From Axinella damicornis (lineage: Eukaryota; Porifera; Demospongiae; Axinellida; Axinellidae): DNA of 64,000 bases. How positions within the stretch are numbered: the first letter of the stretch is position 1; each line of letters opens with the position of its first letter. The stretch is taken from contig OZ007509.1 in NCBI GenBank assembly GCA_963931865.1, positions 2,433,554 through 2,497,553 on the forward strand, written 5' to 3'. Below the pieces are notes generated by a model that saw only the letters and a list, made by a program, of their open reading frames with translations, made no database searches and had not been told where the DNA came from. A program made the position numbers and the translations under genes. Below are positions 13,101 to 25,700 of the stretch, piece after piece.

Positions 13101-16100
13101 AAATCATATAAGTAATTGCAAGAGAAATTTGAATTTTCTACAACTTCTAGATCTCGCTCCTAATAAAGACAAAATTGAATTCTCTACGATTTCATTGGCA
13201 GTCTGAAATTCCTGCCTAAAAGGTATGAATTTTTAATGAAGACCGAGGTTTCTGTGCAAAGTCGCCAGACCCTCTTTCCCGCGAGGGGTCTGGGCACGAG
13301 ACTACTGCTATGGACGACGACCGTAAACAATGGTGGTTCACATGGTGGAAACAAAGGTACCCGTTATTCCATCAAACTTCTTCCCGGGCCCGGGGCTTCA
13401 TTGGTGACAGCATTGTAAGTACGCCATGTACCTTGGTGTTTGGAGATACACACGTCATCGAACACAAGTCCATTATGTTTTTGTTGGAAGTACAAACGGC
13501 TATAGCTACATTAGAGCTTGAAGGAGGAGCTAAGCGGTCAATGACGGACTGGTGGGGTGGATCCAAGTTAAGGGGCGGAGCCATGTGACTGCTCATGCAT
13601 GAAAGTCACTCCTTGTATATCAGCACTTGTATCTGCCTTGTCGTACTCATAGCCAGACTGTTATTTCATCGAAAAGGACCTCCAACTCGTAGGTTATTTT
13701 GTTGAAAACTGATTCGCACTAGCATAGTTACTGTAGCTATACTCTAGACCAATGGCGATTTAGAAACCCTTGGGCCTCTTAGTACGCCCTTGCTGCGCTC
13801 TGGACGCTATATAGCCCAAGGCCCTCGGGTTTCTATTAAAATCGCGTATATCCCTTGGTCTCAGTGTCTAATCTACAATATTATGAGAGTGACTGAACCT
13901 CAAACTCTGCAAAGAATGCTTGAGAATGTTGGGTAGGAGCTGGAACCTTCCAGAATGGCTGGGATTGCAATCGAGGAACAGCAGCGATACAATCAGGGAG
14001 CAGCAGCTGAAGCAGATACAATCGCGGGGAGCAGATGCAATTGGGGAGCAACAGCTGAAGCAGACGCAATCACTTGTGACTAGCAGTCAAATGCAGGAGT
14101 TCAAGCCTGACAACGAAACTCAAATGGTTCGATCTGTTTGACTGATCATGAAGAAAAGTGGGCCTCTACACTTCTGCTCATATTCTTGAGGCACTACTCC
14201 CCCATCCAAGGCTTAGTCTCTCCCACAAAGCCGGATGACAAGACTGGCTCAGCTGATGCACTATGATTCTGAGCCCATTGTAATCGCAGAGCGAGTCCGC
14301 TTTTACCAAAGGCCCCAGAAGTCAGGCAAATCAGTTGCAGACTTCCTGCCAAGTCTAAGAAAACTAGCCAGCCACTGCAGGTTTCCTCTCAGAATTAAGG
14401 CTCTGCAGGTGGTGCCAATGTTTCACTGGTTTCCCTTCGGCTCTCTTGGTGGCGCTTCCACGTCCAATGCTGTCCCCATTCCCCATTGATGTGCCCTAGG
14501 TGAGGTTTTCTTTGGCTAGCAAGGACTTCTGGATAGCCTCATGTTTGAGCCCACAGATGAGTTGATCTTTCATCATTTCTGAGAGGCATTGTGGACGTGG
14601 AAAAGTGGCGACTGCAAATTCAAAGACGCTAAAATGCCACAACTGTAGGACAAAGCCTAACAAATGGTCATGCTAAAACCACTAAGTGGTTAGCAGTGTG
14701 CAGGTGAGTGCAAGACCACCCTCCAGACAGCCAGGAGGAGCTCTGTATGTGGTCATGAGCCGACCCTTCTTGTCCTGTAGCTACCAGGTGGAGCTGCATG
14801 TCAACGGACATCCTCTTAACATCTCTACTCCCCTCTGTGAAGTTGCAGATGACCAGGGTTGTCTTACACTGGAGAAACAGATTCCTGTGAAGAGTAGTAT
14901 CTGCATGGACGTTCTCTATGGTCAGCAACACCACGAAAACCTGAAGTTACTGGTCGTTTAATAATCAGGCCTGAGCGTGATGGGACTGAGAGTGTTGAAA
15001 CTCAATTGGTGGACAATTAGGCTATATCAGAGAACACCTTGGAAAGTCGAGTGGCAGCTCTGCAAGACAAGTACCAGGAGGCTTTCTCAGGGAACAATCA
15101 CACCATTCCAGGCTAAACTGAGTGTAATGAAATACATCCCTTTCACCTGTTGAGAGGTCAACCGGCTGGATAATGCATGGTGAGAAGATGACCTACAGTG
15201 AGTTATTGTGGCAGTTCAAAAATGTGATGGCCAATCCTTGCCTTTGCAGGCCCCGGGACTATAATGGTCAATCCTGTTCGGACCAGCACCCACTGCCAAA
15301 GCCAGATAACATCTCCACCACCCTGTCGGGAAGTTCACGACCCTCGACCTATATATAACCAGCTACTGTTGGATGAGGATTAGAGGGAGTACGTCATACA
15401 CGTATGTAGTTATATCACAACCAGGAGGGAAGTATGTAGTTATATCACACCCAGGAGGGAAGTATCCGATTTACAGTCACATGCATGAGGCACTGGGCGT
15501 GATCTAACCGACTTAGCTATCTCATGTTGATTACTATAGCTTGTGTGTCTCATTCCCAGCCCCTCCCCGAAAGGCGGAAAGAGGGTCTGGTGTTCTGAGC
15601 GACTTTTCTTGTCACATGGGGCGGGGCCATAAGGCGTAAAGAATGTCATAATTATATCCGGAACTGGAGTTTCTGACGCCTCAGTGCGCATATACTACTA
15701 CACAGTATGGTTTACAAAAGCTTGAAGTCTATTAGGACAGCCAAAAACAGGCTGTGAGGCAAGCCTTCGCTACGCACGACAATACTGTTGGCCGTCTGCC
15801 TAATTGCATACGTCATTTGCATTCTGCCATCTGATTCGACATCTCAAATCCGAGGCTCCGCCCTATGTGACAAGAATTGTTGCTCAGAACACCAGACCCT
15901 CTTTCCTTGCACATGCGGGAGGGTCTGGCCATGAGACTAGCTTGTGTCATACTGCAGCATGGTTGTTATGGAGTCTTCTTAGTAACCACTTCCATCATAC
16001 TGCAGCACGGTTTAGTCTGGCTTCAATTCAGTGCGTAGCTGGCTACATAGTAGTTGATATCGACGTTGAGAAGCAAGTAGCTAATGGTTCGCACGATTCT

Positions 16101-16685
16101 TGAGGTGCTTTGGGTCTGTAATCCGTGATAGATGGTGTGACAGCGAGTGACTTAATTCGAAAAATGGGATGACTCCCACATCGTAGATGGCAAGAAGGGC
16201 CGTCTCCATTACTTCGATGTTAGTCAAAGCGGTTTGAACGTATATAGCAGGGGCGGATACAGGATTTATGAAAGGGGGGGGGGGGGGGGGGGGGGGGGGG
16301 CACTATATATTAAACGCTGCTGGAGGCAGTGCATAGAGATGCGTAGCGCCGATCAGTCCGCGCTAAGTGCGGAAAAATTATTTTTTCGCCTTCATTTTTC
16401 ACTTCTCAGGATGGGCTCTCATGGCACCTTCGCACTTTGCACTGCAAGTTCCAGATGTACAAGGATTGCAGGTCCCAGGGCCACCATGAGCTTCTTCCTT
16501 GCTCAAATTTCGCTCACGAACATAATACATATGTACACGGAGGGGTATACTAGATCGTGGTCTCATTCCCAAGCCGTTCGGTTTCAGGCAACGCACGGTA
16601 TTGCGAGCTGAGGAGGCCAGGCCAGGAGTTGCAACGTAGCGGCAGCAAGTTAGTAAGGAGGAAAATAAAGTGATGAAGAAGCAAA

Positions 16686-16717
<32 letters not shown>

Positions 16718-19700
16718 CGCCCCCCCCCCCCCCCCCCCCCAGATCCACCACTGTATAGAAGGAAATCGAAAGAGAGCCCTAATAGCTAAGACATACAAAG
16801 GGACTGAAAACAAATAACTAATGTGAAGTGAGCTGTAAGAAGGTAACTCCGTTAGATTCTGGTCTCCATGGTTGGGTCTGGCATGCGATAGTTGCTGAAT
16901 GTTCTGTGCCGACCGTCCATCTATTGCATACACCCATAGTGCTTACGAGAATCATGTGAACAACTGTCAACTGTTGATCAGGACTACAGACTGCTTAGCC
17001 ACATTCTCCACTAGATCTGTCTTAAATGCTGTGACTGTTGATGTTCACAATGCAAGAACATGCTAATGCCAATGGACTTTCCCGCCTGCCACTGAGTGGA
17101 ATCCTTCCAGAAGACACCTACTCCGATCCCAGGATCTTCAGTATCTCTCAAATGTAGGCATCAGTGAGTCAGCTGTGAGCTGTGACTGGCAGTGCTCAAC
17201 AAGGTGCAGAATATGAGAGACAAATGGCCTAAGGAGATTCTGGTGTAGCTCCATCCGTATTTTCACCGATGAAATCAGTTGAGTTGATTGGAGGAGGGTT
17301 GTGTAGCTGTAGAGCTGTTGAAATTTAATCGCAGTTGAGTCTACCTATATTATCACGCACTTGTCCGCGATATTTATGCCCAAGCTGCACTCTTGTACTT
17401 GTATTGCTACAAGCCCATTTTCAGTATTCACTACAAAACATTTCCACTGAGCTAAACTGTTATCTACCCCTGATAGTTTCCAGCTCTGCATGCACTACAG
17501 TTATTAGCTATAAAGGTAATTTCTGTCTCACCTGAATGAGACTTGTGTTCACAGAAAGTTATCACTACAGACGGTCCTGCCTTTTCCAAAGTGAAGTCCT
17601 CGTTGACTGACATGTCCACACGTCCCTCAAGGAAAACTTCAAGTCGAAACAGTTCGATTTCATTTGGTAGCTCAGGAATGACTAGCCTGCTTTCTGACTT
17701 GAGTGAAACATCTTCCTTGGGGGGACTGGCATACTGCAACTGAACTGGCGAATGCAGAATTTCATGATCTGTCTTGGATCGAATCTGAGCTGCAACTGTG
17801 GAATAGTATTTCTGGATCATTAATAGTTATATATGTAACAGTATAATACAGTGCCTACACGAACACTAAATAATTAAGCCTCATATGGACCCTCTATGTA
17901 ATTTAAGCAAGATACGAGTGAATGTGGCCTTTGGCTGTCTTGTTTTGAAAGTATGTTGGTCAAACAGGAGCTTGTTCTGACCATCCCTAACACAACAGCC
18001 TGCCTTCAAGCAGCAGCATGGTGATCATGGCAACCACTTGAAAGCCTTCCGCTCCAGATCTAGAGATGGTTACATAATCCACTGCATGTTTGCACACTTT
18101 TCCAGCAGCTATGACCTTAATTGGTTGGTATAGTCACTGACGAATCGAGACTGTCCTGAAGTCTCTGCATAATTATGTCAGCAAACAGCCAAGTACGTAG
18201 CCAAGCAGAAAACCAAAAAACATTCCCTTCAGCTTTCTGGCAGCCCATATAATTAGTTCAGACGTCCCACCCTAGCCCCATTGCAATTAGGCAACCGACC
18301 ACCCGCTTATGCAATGGCCTACTTCCAGGATACTTTGTCCATAAAGTATGGGCAGGCGGCTATTTGGTAAACCCCCCCTCGATCAAAGTGAGTATTTTTT
18401 TAGACTATGACTATACATAATTATAACAAGTAGCTTCGCTTGCTTCGCTCGCTCAGCTACTTCCCCCTCGTTCGCCTACGTGAGTAATCTGGCGCCGGAC
18501 AGCAGAGCTGCTGCTCCCCGATTGCATCGATCCGCTTCAAACTGCTGTTCCCCGTTTGTCTGCTTCAGCTGCTGCTCGCCGCTTACGTCCGCATCATGCA
18601 GCTGCTCTTCCCCGATGTCAACAGTTCGCCGATCCCCGATTGCGTCCACTTCAACTGTTGCTCCCCGATTGCGTCCGCTTCAACTGCAGCTCCCCGATTG
18701 CGACCGCTTCGACTGCTGCTCCCCGCCGATTGCATCCGCTTGTAGCCTCACCTGGAAGATTCCAGCGCTATCCCCAACGTTCTATTTGTGGAGATCGAGG
18801 TTCAGTAAATTGAAGTAGCTATGAAGGTCGCGCGTCACTAGTCTAGTCCCGCCCCACGAACATCCCACTTCCGTCACACACACACGCACATTAAAGTCTT
18901 AATTGATGGCAATGTACAGCTACCTTTTGGGCTTTTGAACTTGACTTGAGCAACTCCTGATGAGATGGAAGTGATGTCCACCACAGCACCATCACACCCT
19001 CCACACTTTCTTCTTTCAAAATACATCTTCAATATTTCTTTATCAGCTTTAGGTGGCAGGCCACTGACCTCAAGTGTGTCACATTCTGTTTCACTCTCAC
19101 CAATATCAGGCTGATCAGAAAGTGGTGGTGGCTTGATTGCAAACGGGGAATGAGGAGGCTGCAACTTGACAGTGATGCTGCATCCTTTGATAGAGTGTTT
19201 CTTAGTTTGTATTTGCATCATCTCTACAGGGAAGTCATTATATACACACTGAATAGCAGTAGAGGCAGGCAAAGGGGAGGAAATTTTCTCCCACCAAACA
19301 GTACTGACCCAATTCAACCAACAATACCATTATTGTGGTAATTAAGTGGGCGCATAACTTCCTGTATAGGGCAATTAAATGGGTGTGACTTCTTGTACGC
19401 ATGCGCCTTATCGAGACAGCTGCTGTCATGCCATAGTGCAGTGAAGATGCATTCTTGATGGCCACTAATTTTCGATGTCAAACGTCTTCGCTGCCGTTCA
19501 GTGTAGGGTGTGCACTGTTACTGCGAGTGAAAGCGAAGTACCTGTTGCAGTACCAGAGACAGCTGGACAGCGATAGTAGGCTCTTTCGGTAAAGTAGTAC
19601 ATACTGAAAGGCCGGGGGACGGTCAGCGACTTCCACTTTCGACTTCCATCGTTTCTATCTCTCATCGTAGACCTCCCTGGGCTTTTACTATGGTCTCTGT

Positions 19701-22700
19701 CACCGTTATCAGCAAGGTAGGTCTCGATAAAATACGATGTGTGTAGCAACTGGAGCTAGCTACACACTTCAGGGTTTAATTGTAAGGATAGACTAAATCT
19801 TCATTGCGAGTTACATCTTTTTATATGTACAACACATGTGACCCAGTCACAAAGTACAACAACTACCTGATGAAAACAATAACCTAGCTACCAAGCACCA
19901 CATCTCCCCTCTCCCTTATAACAAGACGCCTTTTTAAAATTGTCTCGGCGGTTTACTTGCAAGACTGATGGACACTACAGATGGTTTAACAAGATTTGCT
20001 CGGTAGCTAGCTATAGCTCTGAGATTAGATCAAATCTTGGCGCATGCTGCCGTACTGATGAAAGACTTTACAGTGTGTCAATAGGCAAATACGTCACAAT
20101 TTGTTGCACCAATAGACACAAATGATGAACAAACTTCAATGAAAGGCACACTGGTCATAACTATACGCGAGTAGCCTCGTTCCCAGGCTCCTCCCCAGCT
20201 TTTTGTTGCATACTGTACAGTATGCGACAAAAAGCTGGGGGAAGAGCCTGGGGAGGAGCTTGGGAACGAGGCTATACGCGAGCACACAGACAAAGTGGCT
20301 TGAAGAGAAGACTTTGACTAAATTTGTCAATGGAGGAATACTGATGTAGTCTACGAGCATCTAGCTAGCTACACGTTGCCTACGTTGATCAGTGGTTTCT
20401 CGTTGCCTTCTGTTAGCAGTCTCCTCTCTCGGTCAGCTTGTAGCCATTGTAGTCGTTGCTCTCTCTGTTCCGGACTCTCTTGTTCAGGCCTTCTTTGCCG
20501 TTGCCTTTTTCTCAGTCAGCTTGTATAGTCTACGTTCTTGGCGCTCCTCAGACGATCATTCTTGCGTATACCTTGTAATCCGACTTCTTTGCTGTTTTGC
20601 CTCTCTTGCTGAATGATCTTGCTTGTGTCTTCAGTTGTCTAGCACAGTAGGGTGCGGCCACGTGCACATTACTAGTTAGTAAATCCGTCGCGCATGCGCT
20701 CCAGCTACATGTATGTGGACAGACAGACAGATGTATACGTACCCAGCACTGTGTCTCGGTGCTTCAGCACTGAGACAAAAAAGAACAAAAGGTACTATTG
20801 ATACAAGTCAGAGTATCTAGCAGGAGGCCAGGGTGGTTTCTGGAGGGATATTGGTGCAAGTGTAACCCTTTCGGAGGGTGATGGATTCGAAACTGTTCTT
20901 TCAGTTCCCCTTCCTCTGTTCGATACTGTCATAGGTACTGTCGCAGGTGGTGTAACTCCAGACGAGATGAACGCATCGTCATCCTCACTTTCCAACGGAA
21001 TAACAGACTCATCCGTTCTTTGTCCTGGTGACGTCGAACAATCCGACCGTCAGTTAGTTTCACTTCAAATGAGACTGGACCCAAAATCCGGACAATACAA
21101 CCAGGCAACCACTGGCTGGTTTCTCCTCTTCCAAAATTTTGCACATAGACCCTGTCTGTTTCTGCAAACGTACGTTCTTTGATCTCTTGTCGTGCTTCTC
21201 TTTCTGACTCAACAGTTTGGATTCAACTCGACGTTCCAAGCTTGGTCTAATCTGGTTCACAATCGACGACCCAGTAATAACTCAGATGGTGAGCTACCAG
21301 TCGTTGTATGAGGTGTCACTCTGTATCGCATCAGGAAACGAGCAACCCTAGCTGTCTCCAATATTGATCCCTCTTTAAATTTGCGAATGCCTCCCTTGAA
21401 TGTTTGCACAGCCCTCTCGGCCAGTCCATTAGCAGCTGGATGGTACAGAGCAACCTGTATGTGGCGTATGCCATCTGTTTGCAAAACAGTTGGAACTCTG
21501 CTGCTGTGAACTGAGGACCATTGTCTGAAACCAGTGCTTCTGGTACCCCAAATCTCGTAAACAATGTTCTGAGTTGCTGTAGCTACTGTTGTCAGGGCTG
21601 TGGCTGTCGTCATGGGTAGCACTTCCATCCATTTGGAATGGGCATCCACAACTATCAGATACATTCTGCCATCCATAGGTCCCGCAAAATCCACGTGCAA
21701 ACGTGCCCAGGGTCTAGTGGGCCACTTCCATGGATGCAGTGGTGCTGAGGGTGGTGCTGATTGACCCCGCTGACACTCTGCACAATGCTTGACCATCTCT
21801 TCAATTTCGTGATCCATCCCTGGCCACCACATTAGACTTCGTGCAAGAGACTTCATCCTGGGTGTCCTCCATGGAGTTCAATCAGTAAGTGCTCTCGGCC
21901 TCCCTCCCCACAGAATACAACCATCATGAGTCGACAACTCGAGCTTTCTTGTCCAGTATGGTCGCAAATCCGCATCACAATGGTTGGGCCAACCCTCCAA
22001 TATGCATCTGGTAACCCTGGCCATCGGTGGATCACGTCTTGTCCACTGTGCGATTTGATTGGGGCGTCCTGTAGGCCCTCCACCATCAACACCAATTCAG
22101 CTGGGACAGCTGTCTCCTCTGGTGTGTATGGCAATGGCAGTCTACTCATGGCATCTGCGTTAGCATGTTGATCGGTCTTTCTGCAGACTATACCGTACTC
22201 GTATGCTGCCAGGGTCCATGCCCATCTCTGAATTTGGCTGGATGCATGAGGTGGGACGGTTTTACTTGAACTGAAGAGTGTCCGGAGTGGCTCATGATCG
22301 GTCTGCAAGGTGAATTGATGACCTAATAAGTAGGAATGAAAGTGTTTCACTCCAAAGACGCAGGCTAGGCCTCTTTTTCCATTTGGGAATAGTTTTTCTC
22401 CGTCTGTGTCAGGGTTCTCAAAGTGAATCCCATGGGCTTCTCTGAGCCATCAGGCATTTTGTGTGACAGAACTGCTCCTATTCCGTATGCTGAAGCATCA
22501 CATGCTAGACGGATTTCCAACTTGTGGGTCAAAGTGTACCAGTAACTGTGACGACATCATCAACTTCTTGGACCTCTCAAAAGCCTTTTGTTGCTCGGGC
22601 AACCACTTCCATGGCTCCTGGTGCTTCAACAGTTTATACAGTGGAGCCAGTGCAGTTGAAAGGTTTGGCAGAAACTTGGCATAGTAAGTCAACCAGCCTA

Positions 22701-25700
22701 AATAGGACTTGAGCTCTGTCACATTCTTAGGACTGGGTGCTTCTTGCAGTGCTTGCAGTTTTTCTGCCACAGGGTGCAATCCGTGTTCATCGATTCGGTG
22801 TCCCAAGTACACAACCGAGGAAGCCAGGAAGACACATTTTTCTCTCTTCAATCGGAGTCCCGCTTCTTGGCCACAGGTTCAAGTCCCACATAGATGAGTC
22901 CCACCAGATAGCTATTATCTATGGTTGTTGCTTTTCTCCAGGTTTTCTGCCTGGTTTCCCTTCCCAGGAAAGGGCTTCAAATATGCTTCGTGCTCAATCC
23001 TGCCCATCTGGGGAACTTCCGTATAGGGAAAAAAAACATAGCTACCTTTTCGCTGAATCTGGACTGCTCTCTACTGTAACTGCATGTGTGCATGGTATCC
23101 GTTGTGCATTTCTGGCAGTACTACTGTGTGTGTGCTGTATTTGCACACAACTGTTCGAATAATAACTGGGGTGTTCAAACTTCTTGGGACACAAAATTAA
23201 GCATTTTCTTGGAAATAGGGGGTGTTCAAATTAATCGAGCGTTCGAATTATTAGAGTCACTATGGTACATACCAACAAACAAACACACAAGTACATACAC
23301 TTGCGCACATATATCACATTAGTGTGGTGCTCTCTCAAGCTCGCCCCATGCAAATGTACTGGTATTTGTGTTTTAAATAGAAGGTGCAAATGTAGCAGGT
23401 GGCATACCATCTGTGGTGAGCCCATAGAGTTCCAGTCGGGCCCTTCCACCCCCAAGCATGGTCCTTGAATGAACACTGACATTGTCTCCTTGAAGCTCGC
23501 AATAGTTCTGAAGTTCCTCAGCGGAACAATCATGAGGAAGTGAGGACACTTCGATTCTAACTTTCCCTGCATCTACCTGCTGATCTGTAATGATGTGTGT
23601 GTTAAAGTTACACCAAACCATTAGTTGTAGTCATTACTCTGTTCTGATGCATATGCTGCACTATGGATTGTTCTTGAAAGTCAGTGGATGACAAAGTTAT
23701 GCATGAATATAATGAACTAGCCTCGTTCCCAGGCCTACCCCGTTCTTTCTGTTCTTCGGTTTGCGTTGACACGGATGCGGATATTATTGTCAACGCAAAC
23801 CGAAGAACAGAAAAAATGGGGTAGGCCTGGGAACGAGGCTAATAATGAACTAGCTACAGGCAACAAAGCACCAGAGTAGGAAAATTATCGTTTGTGCCTT
23901 GCTCAGACATTTTCTTCAGTAGCCACACCGGGGTAGCCATTGTTAGTCACCTGCGTTTTTACCAAATGCAAAGCACTAGCGCGTGGTTTCAGCTGGTTCT
24001 AAGTAGCCTCAATCCCAGGCTCTCTCTTCCAGGGCCGGAGCACTGGTAGGGCAGGGGCGGATACAGGATTTATGAAAGGGGGGGGGGGGGGGACACTATA
24101 TATTAACCCTTTAAGCCCCATTGACGTCTATAGGCGTCATTTAGACCCTATGCACTTGTAGGGCTTCTCGTCAGTCCAAAAAGAGACCAAAAAGGCTTCA
24201 GAGGGCCTAGGGACGACTTTGAGGGCCAAACTCAAAAATTTGGTCAGATTTCGGCGCGTGCCTCCCCCACTAAACGTACAAGCGGGGGGGGGTATCGAAA
24301 GGGGGGGCACAGCCCCCCCCTTCGCCTGTCGTGGGCGTTTTTTGATTTTAATGAGATTCATTGACCCGAGAATTTTTGATTCTAATGATATTCATAGACC
24401 CCACCCAGGGCCTCAAGAAAACCTGCAAATTGGTGGTGTAAGGTGTGCCATCAGTCAGATCTGGCCCAAGTTTAGGAAATGCTGGGCGAAAATCCGGCTG
24501 ACATCCACCTTTGACCTCCGATTGCTGGGCTTGTGGGGGGTCATGAATATCATTAACGGTATTGCCAGAGGGGTCTCTCCATGCAGACCTCTCAACTCTC
24601 ACGATCCCACCGTGAGACTCACGATTTCAGCCCTACTCTCACGGTCTCACGGTGATGTCCTCGTTTCTCACGGTCTGCTGATCAACTAAGGTTCAAAGTT
24701 CTGTGATGACCTCATTTCTCACGGTCTGCTTATCAACTAAAGGTTCTAGTTCTGTGCACATGTGCACATGTCAGCTCATATGAGGTAGTCAGTAGAGTGA
24801 TTCTGAAGGGGAGGAATTGGCTCAGGGTACATGCAGGACTCTGACGACAGTAATGAGCACCAGCAGCAGTCCCCTCCCAGGCCGAAGACGTCCAAGAAAC
24901 TCACAGGGGCAGCTACTTACAGGACCAAGTTCAGCTCTATTTGGGTATCTCACTATAGAGTTCTTTTTGAAGTTGAGAGGTCTGTCCATGTGTGCGGGCC
25001 CCACCAAGTTTGGCCGCTGAGGAGCGAATGCTGTGGGAGAGGAGTACCTACGAAAGTGGTGTGCGCTGAATGCATGAAAATGTGTTGTCTTGGTGGGAAG
25101 AATTCGGTGGTTAAAGGGTTAAACGCTGGCGGAGGCAGTGCATAGAGGCGCGCGCCTAGCGCCGATCAGTCCGCGCGAAGCGCGGAAAAATTTTGTTCGC
25201 CTTCATTTTTCGCTTCTCAGGATGGGCTCTCGTGGCACCTTCGCGCTTTGCATTGCAAGTTCCAGATGTACGAGGATTGCAGGTCCCAGGGCCGCCATGA
25301 GCTTCTTCCTAGCTCAAATTTCGCTCACGAACGTAAATAAGTACGTACACGGAGGGGTATACTAGATCGCGGTCTCGTTCCCAAGCGCTCGGTTGCACGG
25401 TATTGCGAGCTGAGGAGGCCAGGCCAGGAGTTGCAACGTAGCGGCAGCAAGTTAGTAAGGAGGAAAATAAAGCGGTGAAGAAGCAAAAGGGCAGAGGGTG
25501 TGAAGTAGTGATATAAGGATCCTGGAAAAAGTGGTAGGGCCATTGCCCTACCTGCCTTACCGTGTGCGCCGGCCATGTCTTCAGCATGGTAACATTGAAG
25601 AGAGCCACAGGTGTGAGTTCGCTATTCATTGCGTTAGGTTTGCAGGACCAGTTTGCTCATCGTTTGGCAGATTACAGGATTGATGGTTGCAAGGTGAGCT

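Larger units (their letters stand above)
11565..17531. other. Intron 4 of PARP gene 1
   Basis: Holds the repeat at 12487-12960, gypsy fossil, foldback 15537-15945 and CAGGG member 2. The stretches 11600-12480, 12960-13860 and 16760-17530 show only worn repeat pieces. Confidence 0.6.

Noticed and set aside
16550..16933. Proline-rich open frame on the minus strand
   Set aside because: Produced by the G and C homopolymers of a CAGGG-family element.
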